From positions 3,576,801 to 3,640,800 of the forward strand of contig NZ_MLJI01000001.1 of NCBI RefSeq assembly GCF_002095535.1: a stretch of 64,000 nt of DNA, written 5' to 3'. Position 1 is the first letter of the stretch. Every line of letters begins with the position of its first letter. Source of the stretch: Pantoea cypripedii (GTDB lineage Bacteria; Pseudomonadota; Gammaproteobacteria; Enterobacterales; Enterobacteriaceae). Shown one piece after another: positions 8,607 to 18,050 of this stretch. The notes beneath the pieces are model-generated. The model was not told the origin of the DNA and did not search any database. It was given only the letters and a program-made list of their open reading frames with translations. The translations under genes were made by a program, and so were the position numbers.

Positions 8607-9428
8607 TTAATTACCTTGCAAAAATGCCAGCAGGTCGGCGTTCAGTTGATCCTGATGCGTCACCGCAAAACCGTGCGGGCCATTCTCATACACTTTCAGC
8701 TCCGATCCCGGAATCATCTCGTGCACCAGTTTACCGGTGGCTTCGAACGGTACGATCTGGTCGTTGCTGCCGTGAATCACCAGCGTCGGCACATCCACTT
8801 TAGCGATATCCGCCCGGAAATCGGTCTCGGAAAACGCTGTCACACAATCCAGCGTACCTTTCAGCGAGGCCAGCAGCGCGATATTCAGCGTCTGGGTCAT
8901 CACGCCGTCCGATACCGTCTGTCCGGCATTGGTACCATAGAAAGGCACCGCGAAGTCTTTGATAAACTGCGCGCGGTCCTGACGTAATCCCGCTTTAATG
9001 CCGTCAAATACCGCGGTCTCCACCCCTTCCGGATGATCGCTGGTTTTACCAAAAATCGGCGTCACCGCCCCCAGCAGCACCAGCCCTTTCACCTTCGCCG
9101 TGCCGTAACGGCCAATGTAGCGTGACACATCGCCGCCGCCCATGGAGAAGCCCACCAGGGTGACATCGTCCAGTTGCAGGTGTTCAATCAGGCCATGAAT
9201 ATCATCCGCGAAGGTGTCGTAGTCGTAACCTTCCCACGGTTGTTCAGAGCGACCAAAACCACGGCGGTCAAATGCAATAACCCGGTAGCCACGTTCGGCG
9301 AGGAAATTCATCTGGCTATCCCACATGTCGGCATCCAGCGGCCAGCCGTGGCTGAACAGTACCGGTTGGCCTTTGCCCCAGTCTTTGTAATACAGGTTAA
9401 CGCCGTCTTTAGTTTTGAAAGTGCTCAT
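8607..9428 (-). CDS. Alpha/beta hydrolase, cofactor-free haloperoxidase/arylesterase type
   Basis: 273 residues, matching the non-haem chloroperoxidase/arylesterase group in length and motifs: FSHGWPLDADMWD (oxyanion hole region), DRRGFGRS, nucleophile Ser95 in GFSMGGGD, Asp223 in HGSNDQIVP and His252 in NGPHGF. It likely hydrolyses esters or lactones and may catalyse perhydrolysis in vitro, as this group does; the natural substrate is not known. No signal peptide, so cytoplasmic. Monocistronic, with a GGAGAAAAA-type leader before the ATG on the minus strand. Confidence 0.88.
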   Translation of the reverse strand: MSTFKTKDGVNLYYKDWGKGQPVLFSHGWPLDADMWDSQMNFLAERGYRVIAFDRRGFGRSEQPWEGYDYDTFADDIHGLIEHLQLDDVTLVGFSMGGGDVSRYIGRYGTAKVKGLVLLGAVTPIFGKTSDHPEGVETAVFDGIKAGLRQDRAQFIKDFAVPFYGTNAGQTVSDGVMTQTLNIALLASLKGTLDCVTAFSETDFRADIAKVDVPTLVIHGSNDQIVPFEATGKLVHEMIPGSELKVYENGPHGFAVTHQDQLNADLLAFLQGN

Positions 9429-9645
9429 AATTTTTCTCCGTCAGGTGAGTAATGTTGTGTCTCGCTAATCAAACTACCCGTGGTCGACGGAAAAACCTAA
9501 AGCAGAGTTTTTGACGACTTGTTCAAACTTTTTTGCGTTCGGCGCCTGTCAAAAAAGCCTGGACAAGTTGGCCGATTTTTTCCGCTATCAACCATCAGCC
9601 AGGCTTCGTAATGTGCAGTCATCGCAACCTTATCGGAGATTGACC

Positions 9646-11232
9646 ATGAGCCAACCACCTGTAACCGCACGCAGCAGTGCCTTTTCCCCCTTCGCCTACG
9701 GGCTATTTGCCCTGATCTGGACCGCTTCAGTCTTAGGCAACACCGGCAGCTTTATCCGCGATGTCGCCAGCGCCTGGCTGGTCACCGGATTGTCTGATAA
9801 CCCGGCCGCCGTGGCATTGATGCAAACCGCCGCCACCCTGCCGGTGTTCCTGCTGGCGCTGCCTGCGGGCGTGCTGTCCGATATCGTTGACCGTCGCCGT
9901 TTACTGATTGCCGTGCAGATATTAATGGCCAGCGTCAGCGGCACTTTGCTGGTGCTGTCGCATAACAACTGGCTGACCACCGAATGGTTAATCGGCCTGA
10001 CCTTTGTCGGCGGCATCGGTGCCGCACTGTTTGGCCCGGCGTGGCAGGCGATTGTGCCGGAGCTGGTGCCGCGTCATGAACTGAAAAACGCCGTAGCGCT
10101 GAATTCACTCGGTATTAATATCGCGCGCGCTATCGGCCCTGCCACCGGTGGCCTGTTGCTGGCCAGTTTCGGCGCGATGGCAGCTTACGGCGCGGATGTC
10201 GCCAGTTACTTCTTCGTGGTTGCCGCGCTGCTGTACTGGAAGCGTCCGGCCAAAGCCAAAACTGAGTTGAATGAACACTTCTTTGGTGCCTTCCGCGCCG
10301 GACTGCGCTATGTCCGCGCCAGCCGTGATTTGCACCGTGTGTTGCTGCGCGCCGCGTGTTACTTCGCCTTCGCCAGTGCCATCTGGGCGCTGCTGCCGCT
10401 GGTAGCGCGTAATATGCTGCACGGTACTGCCGGGTTTTACGGCCTGCTGCTGGGTGCAGTCGGTGCCGGTGCGATTGCCGGTGCGCTGTTGTTGCCCCGT
10501 TTTCGTCTGCGTATGGGCAACGATGGCCTGCTACTGCTCTCGGCGCTGCTCAGTGCGGTGGTGATGCTGGCACTGGCACTCAGCCCACCGCAGTGGCTGG
10601 CGTTGCTGCTGATGGTGATTCTGGGTGTTGGCTGGATTATCGCTCTGACCACCCTGAACGGCGTGGCACAGGCGGTGCTGCCGGATTGGGTGCGTGGACG
10701 GGGTCTGGCGGTGTATCTGATGGTATTTAACGGCACGCTGGCGGGTGGCAGCCTGGTCTGGGGGTTAGTTGCCCAGCATATCGGGCTGGCGAATACCCTG
10801 CTGCTGGCGGGTGTGACCTTACTGATCAGCGCCCTGCTGCTGAAACGCCTGGTGTTGCCTGCCGGGGAAGCCGATCTGCAACCCGCACAGCGCTGGGCCG
10901 AACCGGTGGTGAGCGATGAGGTGGATGTGCGTCGTGGTCCGGTGATGATTCAGGTGCGTTATCAGGTGCCGCAGTCCGATCGTGCAGACTTCAAACGGGA
11001 GATGCGCAAACTGGCCGCCGCGCGCCGCCGTGACGGAGCCTATGCCTGGGGATTGATGGAGCAGAGCGACGACCCCACCGCTCTGCTGGAATGGTTCCTG
11101 GTGGAATCGTGGCAGGAACACCTGCGCCAGCATCAGCGCGTGTCCCACGCCGATGTGGAGCTGCAACAGGCGGTGCTGCAATATCATCAGGGTAACGAAC
11201 CGCCGCGAGTCAGCCACCACATTTCGATTTAA
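9646..11232 (+). CDS. MFS transporter of the EntS/MFS_3 type with C-terminal soluble domain
   Basis: 528 residues from ATG 9646 (CGGAG upstream); the open frame begins earlier at 9511 but the extra 45 residues look non-family. About 10-12 hydrophobic helices up to about residue 410, with an MFS loop motif (LPAGVLSDIVDRRRLL) near residue 75. After the membrane part comes a soluble tail (about 430-528; VMIQVRYQVPQSDRADFKREMRKLAAARRRDGAY...EWFLVESWQEHLRQH) with an antibiotic-monooxygenase-like (ferredoxin-like) pattern, a known extension in this MFS_3 family. It probably exports a small molecule or siderophore-like compound. It ends two bases from the convergent LysR gene. Confidence 0.85.
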   Translation: MSQPPVTARSSAFSPFAYGLFALIWTASVLGNTGSFIRDVASAWLVTGLSDNPAAVALMQTAATLPVFLLALPAGVLSDIVDRRRLLIAVQILMASVSGTLLVLSHNNWLTTEWLIGLTFVGGIGAALFGPAWQAIVPELVPRHELKNAVALNSLGINIARAIGPATGGLLLASFGAMAAYGADVASYFFVVAALLYWKRPAKAKTELNEHFFGAFRAGLRYVRASRDLHRVLLRAACYFAFASAIWALLPLVARNMLHGTAGFYGLLLGAVGAGAIAGALLLPRFRLRMGNDGLLLLSALLSAVVMLALALSPPQWLALLLMVILGVGWIIALTTLNGVAQAVLPDWVRGRGLAVYLMVFNGTLAGGSLVWGLVAQHIGLANTLLLAGVTLLISALLLKRLVLPAGEADLQPAQRWAEPVVSDEVDVRRGPVMIQVRYQVPQSDRADFKREMRKLAAARRRDGAYAWGLMEQSDDPTALLEWFLVESWQEHLRQHQRVSHADVELQQAVLQYHQGNEPPRVSHHISI

Positions 11233-11234
11233 CT

Positions 11235-12143
11235 TCAGGCTGGCAAATAGATGTCATGCAGACCTGGCAGCGTGAGTAAGCGCTCACGCCACCAGGTCGC
11301 TGCATTACCGTTTGCGCTTTCATTCCACGCCAGGTACGCCATATCGCGGCGACATTCACTATCCAGTTGACGTTCCACCAACGCGCCACTGCGTAAATGC
11401 GGCTCTGCCAGATAGCGAGGCAGATAACCGCAGCCCAGACCGGCAAGCTGAGCCTGCAATTTGGACGGGAAATCATGCACGCTCAGCGTCTTCTGCTCAT
11501 CCAGCACGCGTAAATCAATACCCGCACTGTGGCGTGAAGAATCATGCACCGTCACCGCCCGATACTGACGAATTTGTTCACGCAGCAGCGGCTCAGGGGC
11601 CGCAGCCAGCGGATGCTCCGGCGCGACGGCAAACACATACTCCAGCCAGCCGAGCGGCTGACAGCCAATCTCTTTACGCGTCGCCGGTTCCTGCACTGCG
11701 CCAAACACGATGTCTGCCTCGCCGTAATGCAGGGCTTCCCAGCAACCGGCCAGCACATCATGGCGGAACTGGAGCTGAGTATGCGAATGCTGCTGATAGA
11801 ATTCATCAATCAGCGGGGTCAACAGGCTAAAGGGTACGGAGGCATCGACGCTGATCACCAGTTGGCTCTCCCAGCCGCTTTCCACGTAGCGCGCCTGCTG
11901 CTCCAGCTCGTTCACCGCACGTAATAACGTGCGGCCTTTTTCCAGCATCAGACGACCGGTCGGCGTAAAAGTCGCGCGATGGCCGGAGCGATCCAGCAGC
12001 GTGATTTTCAGATCGCTTTCCATTTTCTGCACGGTATAACTCAGCGCTGACGCGGTTTTAAACAACCTGGCCGCCGCTGCGGCAAAGGTGCCGTGACGAT
12101 CGAGCGCATCCAGAATCAGCAGCGCTTCGAGGTTCAAACGCAT
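11235..12143 (-). CDS. LysR-family transcriptional regulator
   Basis: 302 residues. HTH at about 5-60 (LLILDALDRHGTFAAAAARLFKTASALSYTVQKMES) and an effector-binding domain after about residue 90. It is divergent from the ABM-membrane protein/amidohydrolase pair starting at 12277 and probably controls it. An 11-bp dyad TTGTTGAACAA lies in the 133-bp shared promoter region (about 12165-12175) and fits a LysR site in style. Confidence 0.85.
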   Translation of the reverse strand: MRLNLEALLILDALDRHGTFAAAAARLFKTASALSYTVQKMESDLKITLLDRSGHRATFTPTGRLMLEKGRTLLRAVNELEQQARYVESGWESQLVISVDASVPFSLLTPLIDEFYQQHSHTQLQFRHDVLAGCWEALHYGEADIVFGAVQEPATRKEIGCQPLGWLEYVFAVAPEHPLAAAPEPLLREQIRQYRAVTVHDSSRHSAGIDLRVLDEQKTLSVHDFPSKLQAQLAGLGCGYLPRYLAEPHLRSGALVERQLDSECRRDMAYLAWNESANGNAATWWRERLLTLPGLHDIYLPA

Positions 12144-12276
12144 TCCTTACCCCCTCCCCAAAATTTGTTGAACAACAACCCAAAAACAATCCGTTATCAA
12201 TAAACGCTCTCATTTCGTATTTTTTTCCTCAACGACGCAAGCACTTTCACCCGCGAGACGCACCGAGGAACAGACC

Positions 12277-12837
12277 ATGAAATATTCACAACAGGCTCAT
12301 CATGTCACGCTGGTGATCACCCACAGCATCCAGCCAGAGAAGCAGGCCGACTACGAAAAGTGGCTTGAAACCATCATGCCGCAGGCGGCCAGCTTTCCAG
12401 GACACCTTGGGGTGAACGTGTTGCGCCCGGTACACGGCGACAACGCCTACACCGTGCTAATTCGCTTTGTTGGCATGGATGAGTTGTATGCCTGGCTGAA
12501 ATCCCCGGCCCGTCAGGAACTGGTGAAAGAGCTGCCAGCCATCCTTGCCCAGCCGGAACATATTGAAGTTCGCCCTGGCGCTGCGTTCTGGTTTACCCCG
12601 ACGCAAAAAGGCCAGGTCAAACCCGCCAAATGGAAACAATACTTACTGACGCTGGGGGTGATTTTTCCCTCAGCCAACCTGGTCCCCTGGTTCTGGAATA
12701 CGGTGTTGCCTGTCAGCCACGGCACGCTGTGGGGGAATTTTCTCGACAATGCCAGCGTCGTGGCGCTAGTGGTTTTCCTGTGGATGCCACTGCTGACCCG
12801 CGTGTTGAAACAATGGCTGATTGGCAGCAAAGCATAA
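12277..12837 (+). CDS. Antibiotic biosynthesis monooxygenase (ABM)-like protein with C-terminal membrane segments
   Basis: 186 residues. The first 100 (VTLVITHSIQPEKQADYEKWLETIMPQAASFPGHLGVNVLRP) form an ABM-type ferredoxin-like domain; the rest has two hydrophobic helices (about 122-140 and 158-178: YLLTLGVIFPSANLVPWFW and ASVVALVVFLWMPLLTRV). This architecture (DUF/ABM plus membrane tail) is often linked to small redox or heme-like handling, but I can assign no reaction. It starts 133 bp from the divergent LysR gene and ends 18 bp before the amidohydrolase, so the two are probably cotranscribed. Confidence 0.75.
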   Translation: MKYSQQAHHVTLVITHSIQPEKQADYEKWLETIMPQAASFPGHLGVNVLRPVHGDNAYTVLIRFVGMDELYAWLKSPARQELVKELPAILAQPEHIEVRPGAAFWFTPTQKGQVKPAKWKQYLLTLGVIFPSANLVPWFWNTVLPVSHGTLWGNFLDNASVVALVVFLWMPLLTRVLKQWLIGSKA

Positions 12838-12855
12838 TCTGACAGGAGAAGACAC

Positions 12856-14724
12856 ATGACCACCGCTTCACTGATTTTGACCAACGGCAAATTCCATACT
12901 GTTGACCGCGCCAATCCGCTGGCAACCGCCGTCGCGATTAAAGATGGCAAATTTCTCTCCGTGGGGAGCGAAGCGGAAGTGATGCGCTTTGCCGGAAGCC
13001 ACACGCAAATTATCGATGCCAAAGGCCACACCGGCATTCCCGGCCTTAACGATTCACACCTGCACCTGATTCGTGGCGGCCTGAACTACAACCTGGAACT
13101 GCGCTGGGAAGGCGTGCCGTCGCTGGCGGATGCATTACGTATGCTGCGCGAGCAGGCCCTGCGTACGCCATCACCGCAGTGGGTACGTGTGGTCGGGGGC
13201 TGGACCGAATTCCAGTTTGCCGAACGTCGCATGCCAACGCTGGACGAAATCAACGCGGCCGCGCCGGACACACCGGTGTTTATCCTGCATCTGTATGACC
13301 GTGCCCTGCTCAACCGTGCCGCGCTGAAAGTGGTGGGTTACACCAAAGACACGCCGAACCCGCCGGGTGGCGAGATTCAGCGCGACAGCAACGGCAATCC
13401 AACCGGGATGCTGATCGCCCGTCCCAACGCCATGCTGCTGTATGCCACGCTGGCAAAAGGTCCGAAGCTGCCGCTGGAGCAACAGGTGAATTCCACCCGC
13501 CAGTTTATGCGCGAGCTGAATCGCCTCGGACTGACCAGCGCTATCGATGCCGGTGGCGGTTTCCAGAACTATCCCGATGATTACGATGTTATTTCTGAGC
13601 TGCATGCCAAAAAGCAGCTGACAGTGCGCATCGCCTACAACCTGTTTACCCAGCGTCCCGGCCATGAGCTGGAAGATTTCGAAAAATGGACCGATATGCT
13701 GAAGCCGGGCCAGGGCACCAACTTCCTGCGTCACAACGGCGCGGGAGAAATGCTGGTGTTCTCAGCGGCTGATTTTGAGGACTTCCTCGAACCGCGCCCA
13801 GATTTGGCTCCGGGTATGGAAGATGAACTGGAGCGCGTGGTGCGCCATCTGGTAGAGCACCGCTGGCCGTTCCGCCTGCATGCCACCTATAACGAATCCA
13901 TCAGCCGTATGCTGGATGTATTCGAGAAAGTAAACCGCGACATTCCGTTTAACGGCTTGCACTGGTTCTTCGATCATGCGGAAACCATCACCGAAGCCAA
14001 TATCGAACGCGTCAAAGCACTGGGCGGCGGTATCGCGGTGCAGCATCGCATGGCGTTCCAGGGCGAATATTTTGTTGATCGCTACGGCAAACAGGCGGCG
14101 AAACAGACGCCACCGGTCGCGCGCATGCTGGATGCTGAGGTGCCGGTCGGTCTGGGTACCGATGCCACCCGTGTCGCCAGCTATAACCCGTGGACGGCGC
14201 TGTACTGGCTGGTTTCCGGCCGCACCGTTGGCGGTATGCAGCTGTATGATGATAACGCCCGTATCGACCGCGAAACCGCGCTGATGCTGTGGACCAAAGG
14301 CAGCGCCTGGTTCTCCAGCGAGCAAAGCGCCAAAGGTGAGATCAAGGTCGGACAACTGGCGGATCTGGTGCTGCTGTCGAAAGATTTCTTCAGCGTGCCG
14401 GAAGAGGAGATCAAAGGGATTGAATCGGTGCTGACCCTGGTTGATGGTGATGTGGTGTACGCCGCAGGCAGCTTTACCCCGCTGGCACCGCCACCGGTGC
14501 CAGTGTTGCCGGAGTGGTCACCAGTGGTGACGGTGCCGGGCCATTATCGCAGCGCACCGCCGCAGGCAGCGGGACGCGCCGCAATGATGCCGAAGGTGCA
14601 CCAGTGCAGCGGCCCATGCGGCGTGCACAGCCATGCCCATGATGTAGCGCGTCAGTCATCGGTACCGGTCTCCGATAACAATGCCTTCTGGGGCGCGCTG
14701 GGCTGTTCCTGTTTCGCGTTTTGA
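12856..14724 (+). CDS. Amidohydrolase family (YtcJ/LAF3-like) protein with Cys/His-rich tail
   Basis: 622 residues. N-terminal beta-sandwich (LILTNGKFHTVDRANPLATAVAIKDGKFLSVG) and metal-site motif GLNDSHLHL (about 57-65) of the amidohydrolase_3 group, followed by the TIM barrel (FRLHATYNESISRMLDVFE, FDHAETITEAN, GLGTDATRVASYNPWTALYW) and the closing beta-sandwich (KVGQLADLVLLSKDFF). The last 42 residues (about 581-622) are unusual: HQCSGPCGVHSHAHD followed by GCSCFAF, with five Cys and four His, possibly a metal site. Family members hydrolyse N-substituted amides or formamides; the substrate here is unknown. AGGAGA precedes the ATG. Confidence 0.88.
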   Translation: MTTASLILTNGKFHTVDRANPLATAVAIKDGKFLSVGSEAEVMRFAGSHTQIIDAKGHTGIPGLNDSHLHLIRGGLNYNLELRWEGVPSLADALRMLREQALRTPSPQWVRVVGGWTEFQFAERRMPTLDEINAAAPDTPVFILHLYDRALLNRAALKVVGYTKDTPNPPGGEIQRDSNGNPTGMLIARPNAMLLYATLAKGPKLPLEQQVNSTRQFMRELNRLGLTSAIDAGGGFQNYPDDYDVISELHAKKQLTVRIAYNLFTQRPGHELEDFEKWTDMLKPGQGTNFLRHNGAGEMLVFSAADFEDFLEPRPDLAPGMEDELERVVRHLVEHRWPFRLHATYNESISRMLDVFEKVNRDIPFNGLHWFFDHAETITEANIERVKALGGGIAVQHRMAFQGEYFVDRYGKQAAKQTPPVARMLDAEVPVGLGTDATRVASYNPWTALYWLVSGRTVGGMQLYDDNARIDRETALMLWTKGSAWFSSEQSAKGEIKVGQLADLVLLSKDFFSVPEEEIKGIESVLTLVDGDVVYAAGSFTPLAPPPVPVLPEWSPVVTVPGHYRSAPPQAAGRAAMMPKVHQCSGPCGVHSHAHDVARQSSVPVSDNNAFWGALGCSCFAF

Positions 14725-14749
14725 TGTTTTACTACCCGTGGGAATGATA

Positions 14750-14771
14750 CAGGAGGCATTAATGCCTCCTG
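14750..14771. terminator. Perfect palindrome between convergent genes
   Basis: CAGGAGGCATT and AATGCCTCCTG form a perfect 22-bp palindrome between the stops of the amidohydrolase (+) and the pentapeptide-like gene (-). It lacks a U tract on either side, so it is a stem-only or weak bidirectional terminator at best. Confidence 0.5.
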
Positions 14772-14784
14772 CTGCCACTCTGCA

Positions 14785-16518
14785 TCAGAATACCGGGATA
14801 TGTTGGTGAATTAACCCGGCGATCACCGCGTCGTTATCACTGATAAACTGCAGTGAGTTAATCAGTAATAACGCAGCAACCGTGCGATTTTCATTAATAT
14901 GTGAAATCACGGTATCGACCCCATCAGCCAGCGTCGCATTTGGGGCGTAATCATAAGCATCAATCAGAAATTGTTTCGCGAAATCAAGAAACCAGCTGTG
15001 ACTGGCACTGTCAGTACTGCAAAATGTGGGAGAAAACAGGTTGGCAAATACACGCGTCAGTAAAATAGCGGCGGCAAATTTTTGCTGTTGCGGTACAAGC
15101 CCACTGCTTGCCAGGTTCAGATGATGGCAAACCTGTTCAATTAACTCGGCTCTTTTATTACGGGCATCACCAGATTCATCGGTTATATCGTTCATCAACG
15201 GCGTGAATAATTGTTTTAGCAGATAAACATTACCAATATCATCGAGATTGAGTTTTCCGTGGGCGTCCTTCGTTAATTGAGCCAACACCAGACTCCCGAG
15301 GCGGAGCAAATCATTCCGGCGTGCTTCCATATGTGCAGGAACGCCAAACAATGGAGAAAGAACCTCTGCCAGTTTCCTTCCACGACCACTCCATAGTGAT
15401 TCAAGTGCCGGGGTGTTCTGTAGCAGCGTTTGCCGTTTCTTATCGGTCAATGGCGTAATCATGACTCCCCCATTATCACAGGTTAACAGGCGCGCATTTT
15501 CCGGTGCCGTCTCACCCGCTATAAGATTGTCGAATTCATGGGCGAAAATATAGATAGCCTGTTCTGACTGCGGGAAATAAAAAATTACGCCCTCTTTTGG
15601 CGACTTATCAAACTTCCGGGCACATTCCATAAATGCTTTTAACGTGGGATATTTATTCATAGTCTGGCGCACATCCGGTAGCTGGTTAACCAGAAACTGA
15701 TGTTCGAGCAGTTTTTCTGGTTCCATTTTACTGAGGACAAGTGCCAGATTGGTCTTTTCATCATTTTTTATCAATGAGTGAGCGTGATACTTGATAAGTT
15801 TATCTTCCAGAAAGCCTGTTATCACCTCTGACTTTTCAGGCGTTTTTAGCAAATGGGCCAACATCGATTGGCGCAGTGCATCGGAATGTGCCAGTGCATA
15901 ATCCAGCTCCGGCATATCGCGAAACAACGCCACTATCTGCTGTTTAAAGTCACGATGCAATGTTGTATTAATTATGCTTTCTATCGATTTGAACAACATC
16001 GCAGGCTCGCAGGAATAATTATCATCACACAGGTTATCGAAAGTTTTTTGCAGATCGGAAAAATGCTGCCGACTTAATTTAATTGCCCCTTCTTCATAAC
16101 TACCAAATCTTGCCTCGCGTAAATTAGCCGGACCGGAAAAATACAGACTCTCAATCCCCCCCACATTGATAAAGCTTGTGCCCTCAGTAAATTTAACATA
16201 TGCCATTTCAATGTTGTTCGCCTTTATGCCATTGAAATTGCACCCCCTGATTTCTAATGGTTTACCTCGCTCCCCCAGAAAGGCCACATCGGTAAATATA
16301 TTGCCACTGAAGTCAGCGTCAATCAGTACGCTATTGTTAATACCGGGTAACACCTGGCCGTGAAAAACCTCGTTGGCAAATACGCTCTTTTCTGTGGTCG
16401 CATTTGAAAGCAGTGTTTCGGTGCTATTTGTCACTCTAATCGGTGTTGCGGGTACTGCATTATCTGTTTGCCCGGCAGTTGCGTTGACGACAGGCGTGCC
16501 GATAGTCATATCTGACAT
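14785..16518 (-). CDS. Unknown protein with pentapeptide-like N-terminal segment; paralogue of the 31-35 kb protein
   Basis: 577 residues, not a family I can name. Residues 1-45 are Thr/Asn/Ala-rich without a signal peptide. Residues about 60-150 carry loose pentapeptide-type repeats (IDADFSGNIFTDVAF, IRGCNFNGI, NLREARFGSYEEG). The rest appears helical. The segment NLREARFGSYEEGAIKLSRQHF resembles TLNDAIFGDYQKEQITLAAEMF in the 1170-residue protein at 31250-34762, and FAKQFLIDAYDYAPN resembles LARYFMLDVERLWPQ near that protein's end; this one lacks the kinase-like part. Codon use is clearly more AT-rich than in its neighbours, suggesting transfer. The style resembles secreted effectors, but no secretion genes are in the window. 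A GGDEF gene lies just upstream. Confidence 0.7.
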   Translation of the reverse strand: MSDMTIGTPVVNATAGQTDNAVPATPIRVTNSTETLLSNATTEKSVFANEVFHGQVLPGINNSVLIDADFSGNIFTDVAFLGERGKPLEIRGCNFNGIKANNIEMAYVKFTEGTSFINVGGIESLYFSGPANLREARFGSYEEGAIKLSRQHFSDLQKTFDNLCDDNYSCEPAMLFKSIESIINTTLHRDFKQQIVALFRDMPELDYALAHSDALRQSMLAHLLKTPEKSEVITGFLEDKLIKYHAHSLIKNDEKTNLALVLSKMEPEKLLEHQFLVNQLPDVRQTMNKYPTLKAFMECARKFDKSPKEGVIFYFPQSEQAIYIFAHEFDNLIAGETAPENARLLTCDNGGVMITPLTDKKRQTLLQNTPALESLWSGRGRKLAEVLSPLFGVPAHMEARRNDLLRLGSLVLAQLTKDAHGKLNLDDIGNVYLLKQLFTPLMNDITDESGDARNKRAELIEQVCHHLNLASSGLVPQQQKFAAAILLTRVFANLFSPTFCSTDSASHSWFLDFAKQFLIDAYDYAPNATLADGVDTVISHINENRTVAALLLINSLQFISDNDAVIAGLIHQHIPVF

Positions 16519-16735
16519 ATTATTTCTCCATTAATATTCGTGCGTTATTTTCTTTTATCCACAAAGAGGACCATCACAAGTCGGGGGAGAAAAGATAAAA
16601 AGTGCGCAACACTAAATCATAATGATGTCATGAGTGATATATATGAAAGATGATAATATGAGTTTCCGGCCCCGATTTTCTGAGTGAAATATGAAATCAG
16701 AGAAATCAGTCATTTTGACTTTTTCTGTCGGGCAG

Positions 16736-17683
16736 TTACGGAATTAAACCAAACCCCTGCTTGCCATTTTTCTTGATGCTGTACATGGCTTCATCAGCAC
16801 GCGTCAGCGCCGCGGTGAAATCATCATTATCCTGCACCTGGGCAATACCGATTGAGGCGCCAATCTGCGCCATACCGTTATCCAGCTCAAATGGCGTAAG
16901 TGCCGCATCCAGCACCCCCTGCGCCATGATGCGCACTTTGGGGTAGTCGATCAGAAACGGCATCAGCAACACAAATTCATCCCCGCCAATACGACCAATC
17001 ACCACGTTCGGCGGTACGGCGTCGCGCATGCGCTGGCTGAGCTGAATCAGCACTTCATCGCCGCTGCGGTGTCCCAGGGTGTCATTGACGTGTTTGAAGT
17101 TATCCAGGTCGATATAAGCCACACATAGCGGACCCTGCTTTTTTATCTGGCTAAAGTGGGTTAACAGCGCGTGGCGATTGGTGAGACCGGTAAGCGGATC
17201 GTGATTGGCCAGCGTCGACAGCTGCGCCTCGTAATTCTTCTCTTTGGTCATATCGATATGGGTGCCCGTCACCTTCATCGGGTTACCCTGTTCATCCCAT
17301 TCGGTGACACGCCCGCGATCCAGTACCCAGGTAATTTTGCCATTTTTGGCGATCATACGATGCAGGGCTTCATAATAAGGCGCGCGACCTTCGATATGAT
17401 CGTAAAACGCCTTTAGCACCTCATCTGCGTCCTCGGGATGCAGGTGTTCACGCCAGACTTCAAACTTCGCGCTCAGCTCTTTCGGCTGGAAACCCAACAT
17501 CGCCCCCCAGCGCCGGTTAAAAATAACCAGTTTGCCGCTGGGAATATCCAACTGCCACAAACACAGCCCGGTGCCATCAAGCGCAGCGCTGAGCTTATTG
17601 CGGGCATCATGCGCGATACGTTTTAGTCGCGAATTATGCTTTTTCAGGTTTTGAATCTGCTGGAGCAGCGCTTCTTCGGACAT
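16736..17683 (-). CDS. PAS-GGDEF diguanylate cyclase
   Basis: 315 residues. Short coiled-coil start (LLQQIQNLKKHNSRLKRIAHDARNKL, 5-31), a PAS domain at about 34-150 (LCLWQLDIPSGKLVIFNRRWGAMLGFQPKEL ... VTGTHIDMTKEK) and a GGDEF domain from about 160 (DPLTGLTNRHALL) with an intact RIGGDEFVLL active site, so it should make cyclic di-GMP from two GTP. The RxxD inhibitory site expected five residues before GGDEF is not seen. No membrane helix, so a cytoplasmic sensor; ligand unknown. It is transcribed toward the pentapeptide-like gene, separated from it by 217 bp. Confidence 0.92.
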   Translation of the reverse strand: MSEEALLQQIQNLKKHNSRLKRIAHDARNKLSAALDGTGLCLWQLDIPSGKLVIFNRRWGAMLGFQPKELSAKFEVWREHLHPEDADEVLKAFYDHIEGRAPYYEALHRMIAKNGKITWVLDRGRVTEWDEQGNPMKVTGTHIDMTKEKNYEAQLSTLANHDPLTGLTNRHALLTHFSQIKKQGPLCVAYIDLDNFKHVNDTLGHRSGDEVLIQLSQRMRDAVPPNVVIGRIGGDEFVLLMPFLIDYPKVRIMAQGVLDAALTPFELDNGMAQIGASIGIAQVQDNDDFTAALTRADEAMYSIKKNGKQGFGLIP

Positions 17684-18050
17684 GATTCACGGAAGGAGAG
17701 AAATAAGGTTTATTGTGCCTGCCAGGAATATTCTGTAAATGATCCCAGTAAAAAGCCGATCAGCAGCGGTAAACCGCCGAAAAAGGAGAGGTTAACCCTT
17801 GATAGCTGACTAATCGTAGTTAACCACGCTGTTTTTAACAATTTATGGTAGTCGATCAGACATTTCTAAGTCCTGATTAGGATTGAATTCTCGCCCACAT
17901 GGGTTTAGCTGTGCGCACACTTTCCCTCGCGCAGGATAAATGCGGTTCTGTGACGACGATCATGGGTTGATCGCTGCGAGGCGCTGTCATCATGAATACT
18001 AGAATGGTAGTTTATCAGTTATCACAGACACGATGATGGTGGATGACATT
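17684..18050. other. Intergenic region between the GGDEF gene and uxuA
   Basis: 367 bp between divergent genes, AT-rich in the middle. It must carry both promoters. GGTGGA at 18038-18043 is the likely ribosome binding site for uxuA. I find no clear UxuR/ExuR-type operator and no ORF. Confidence 0.45.
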
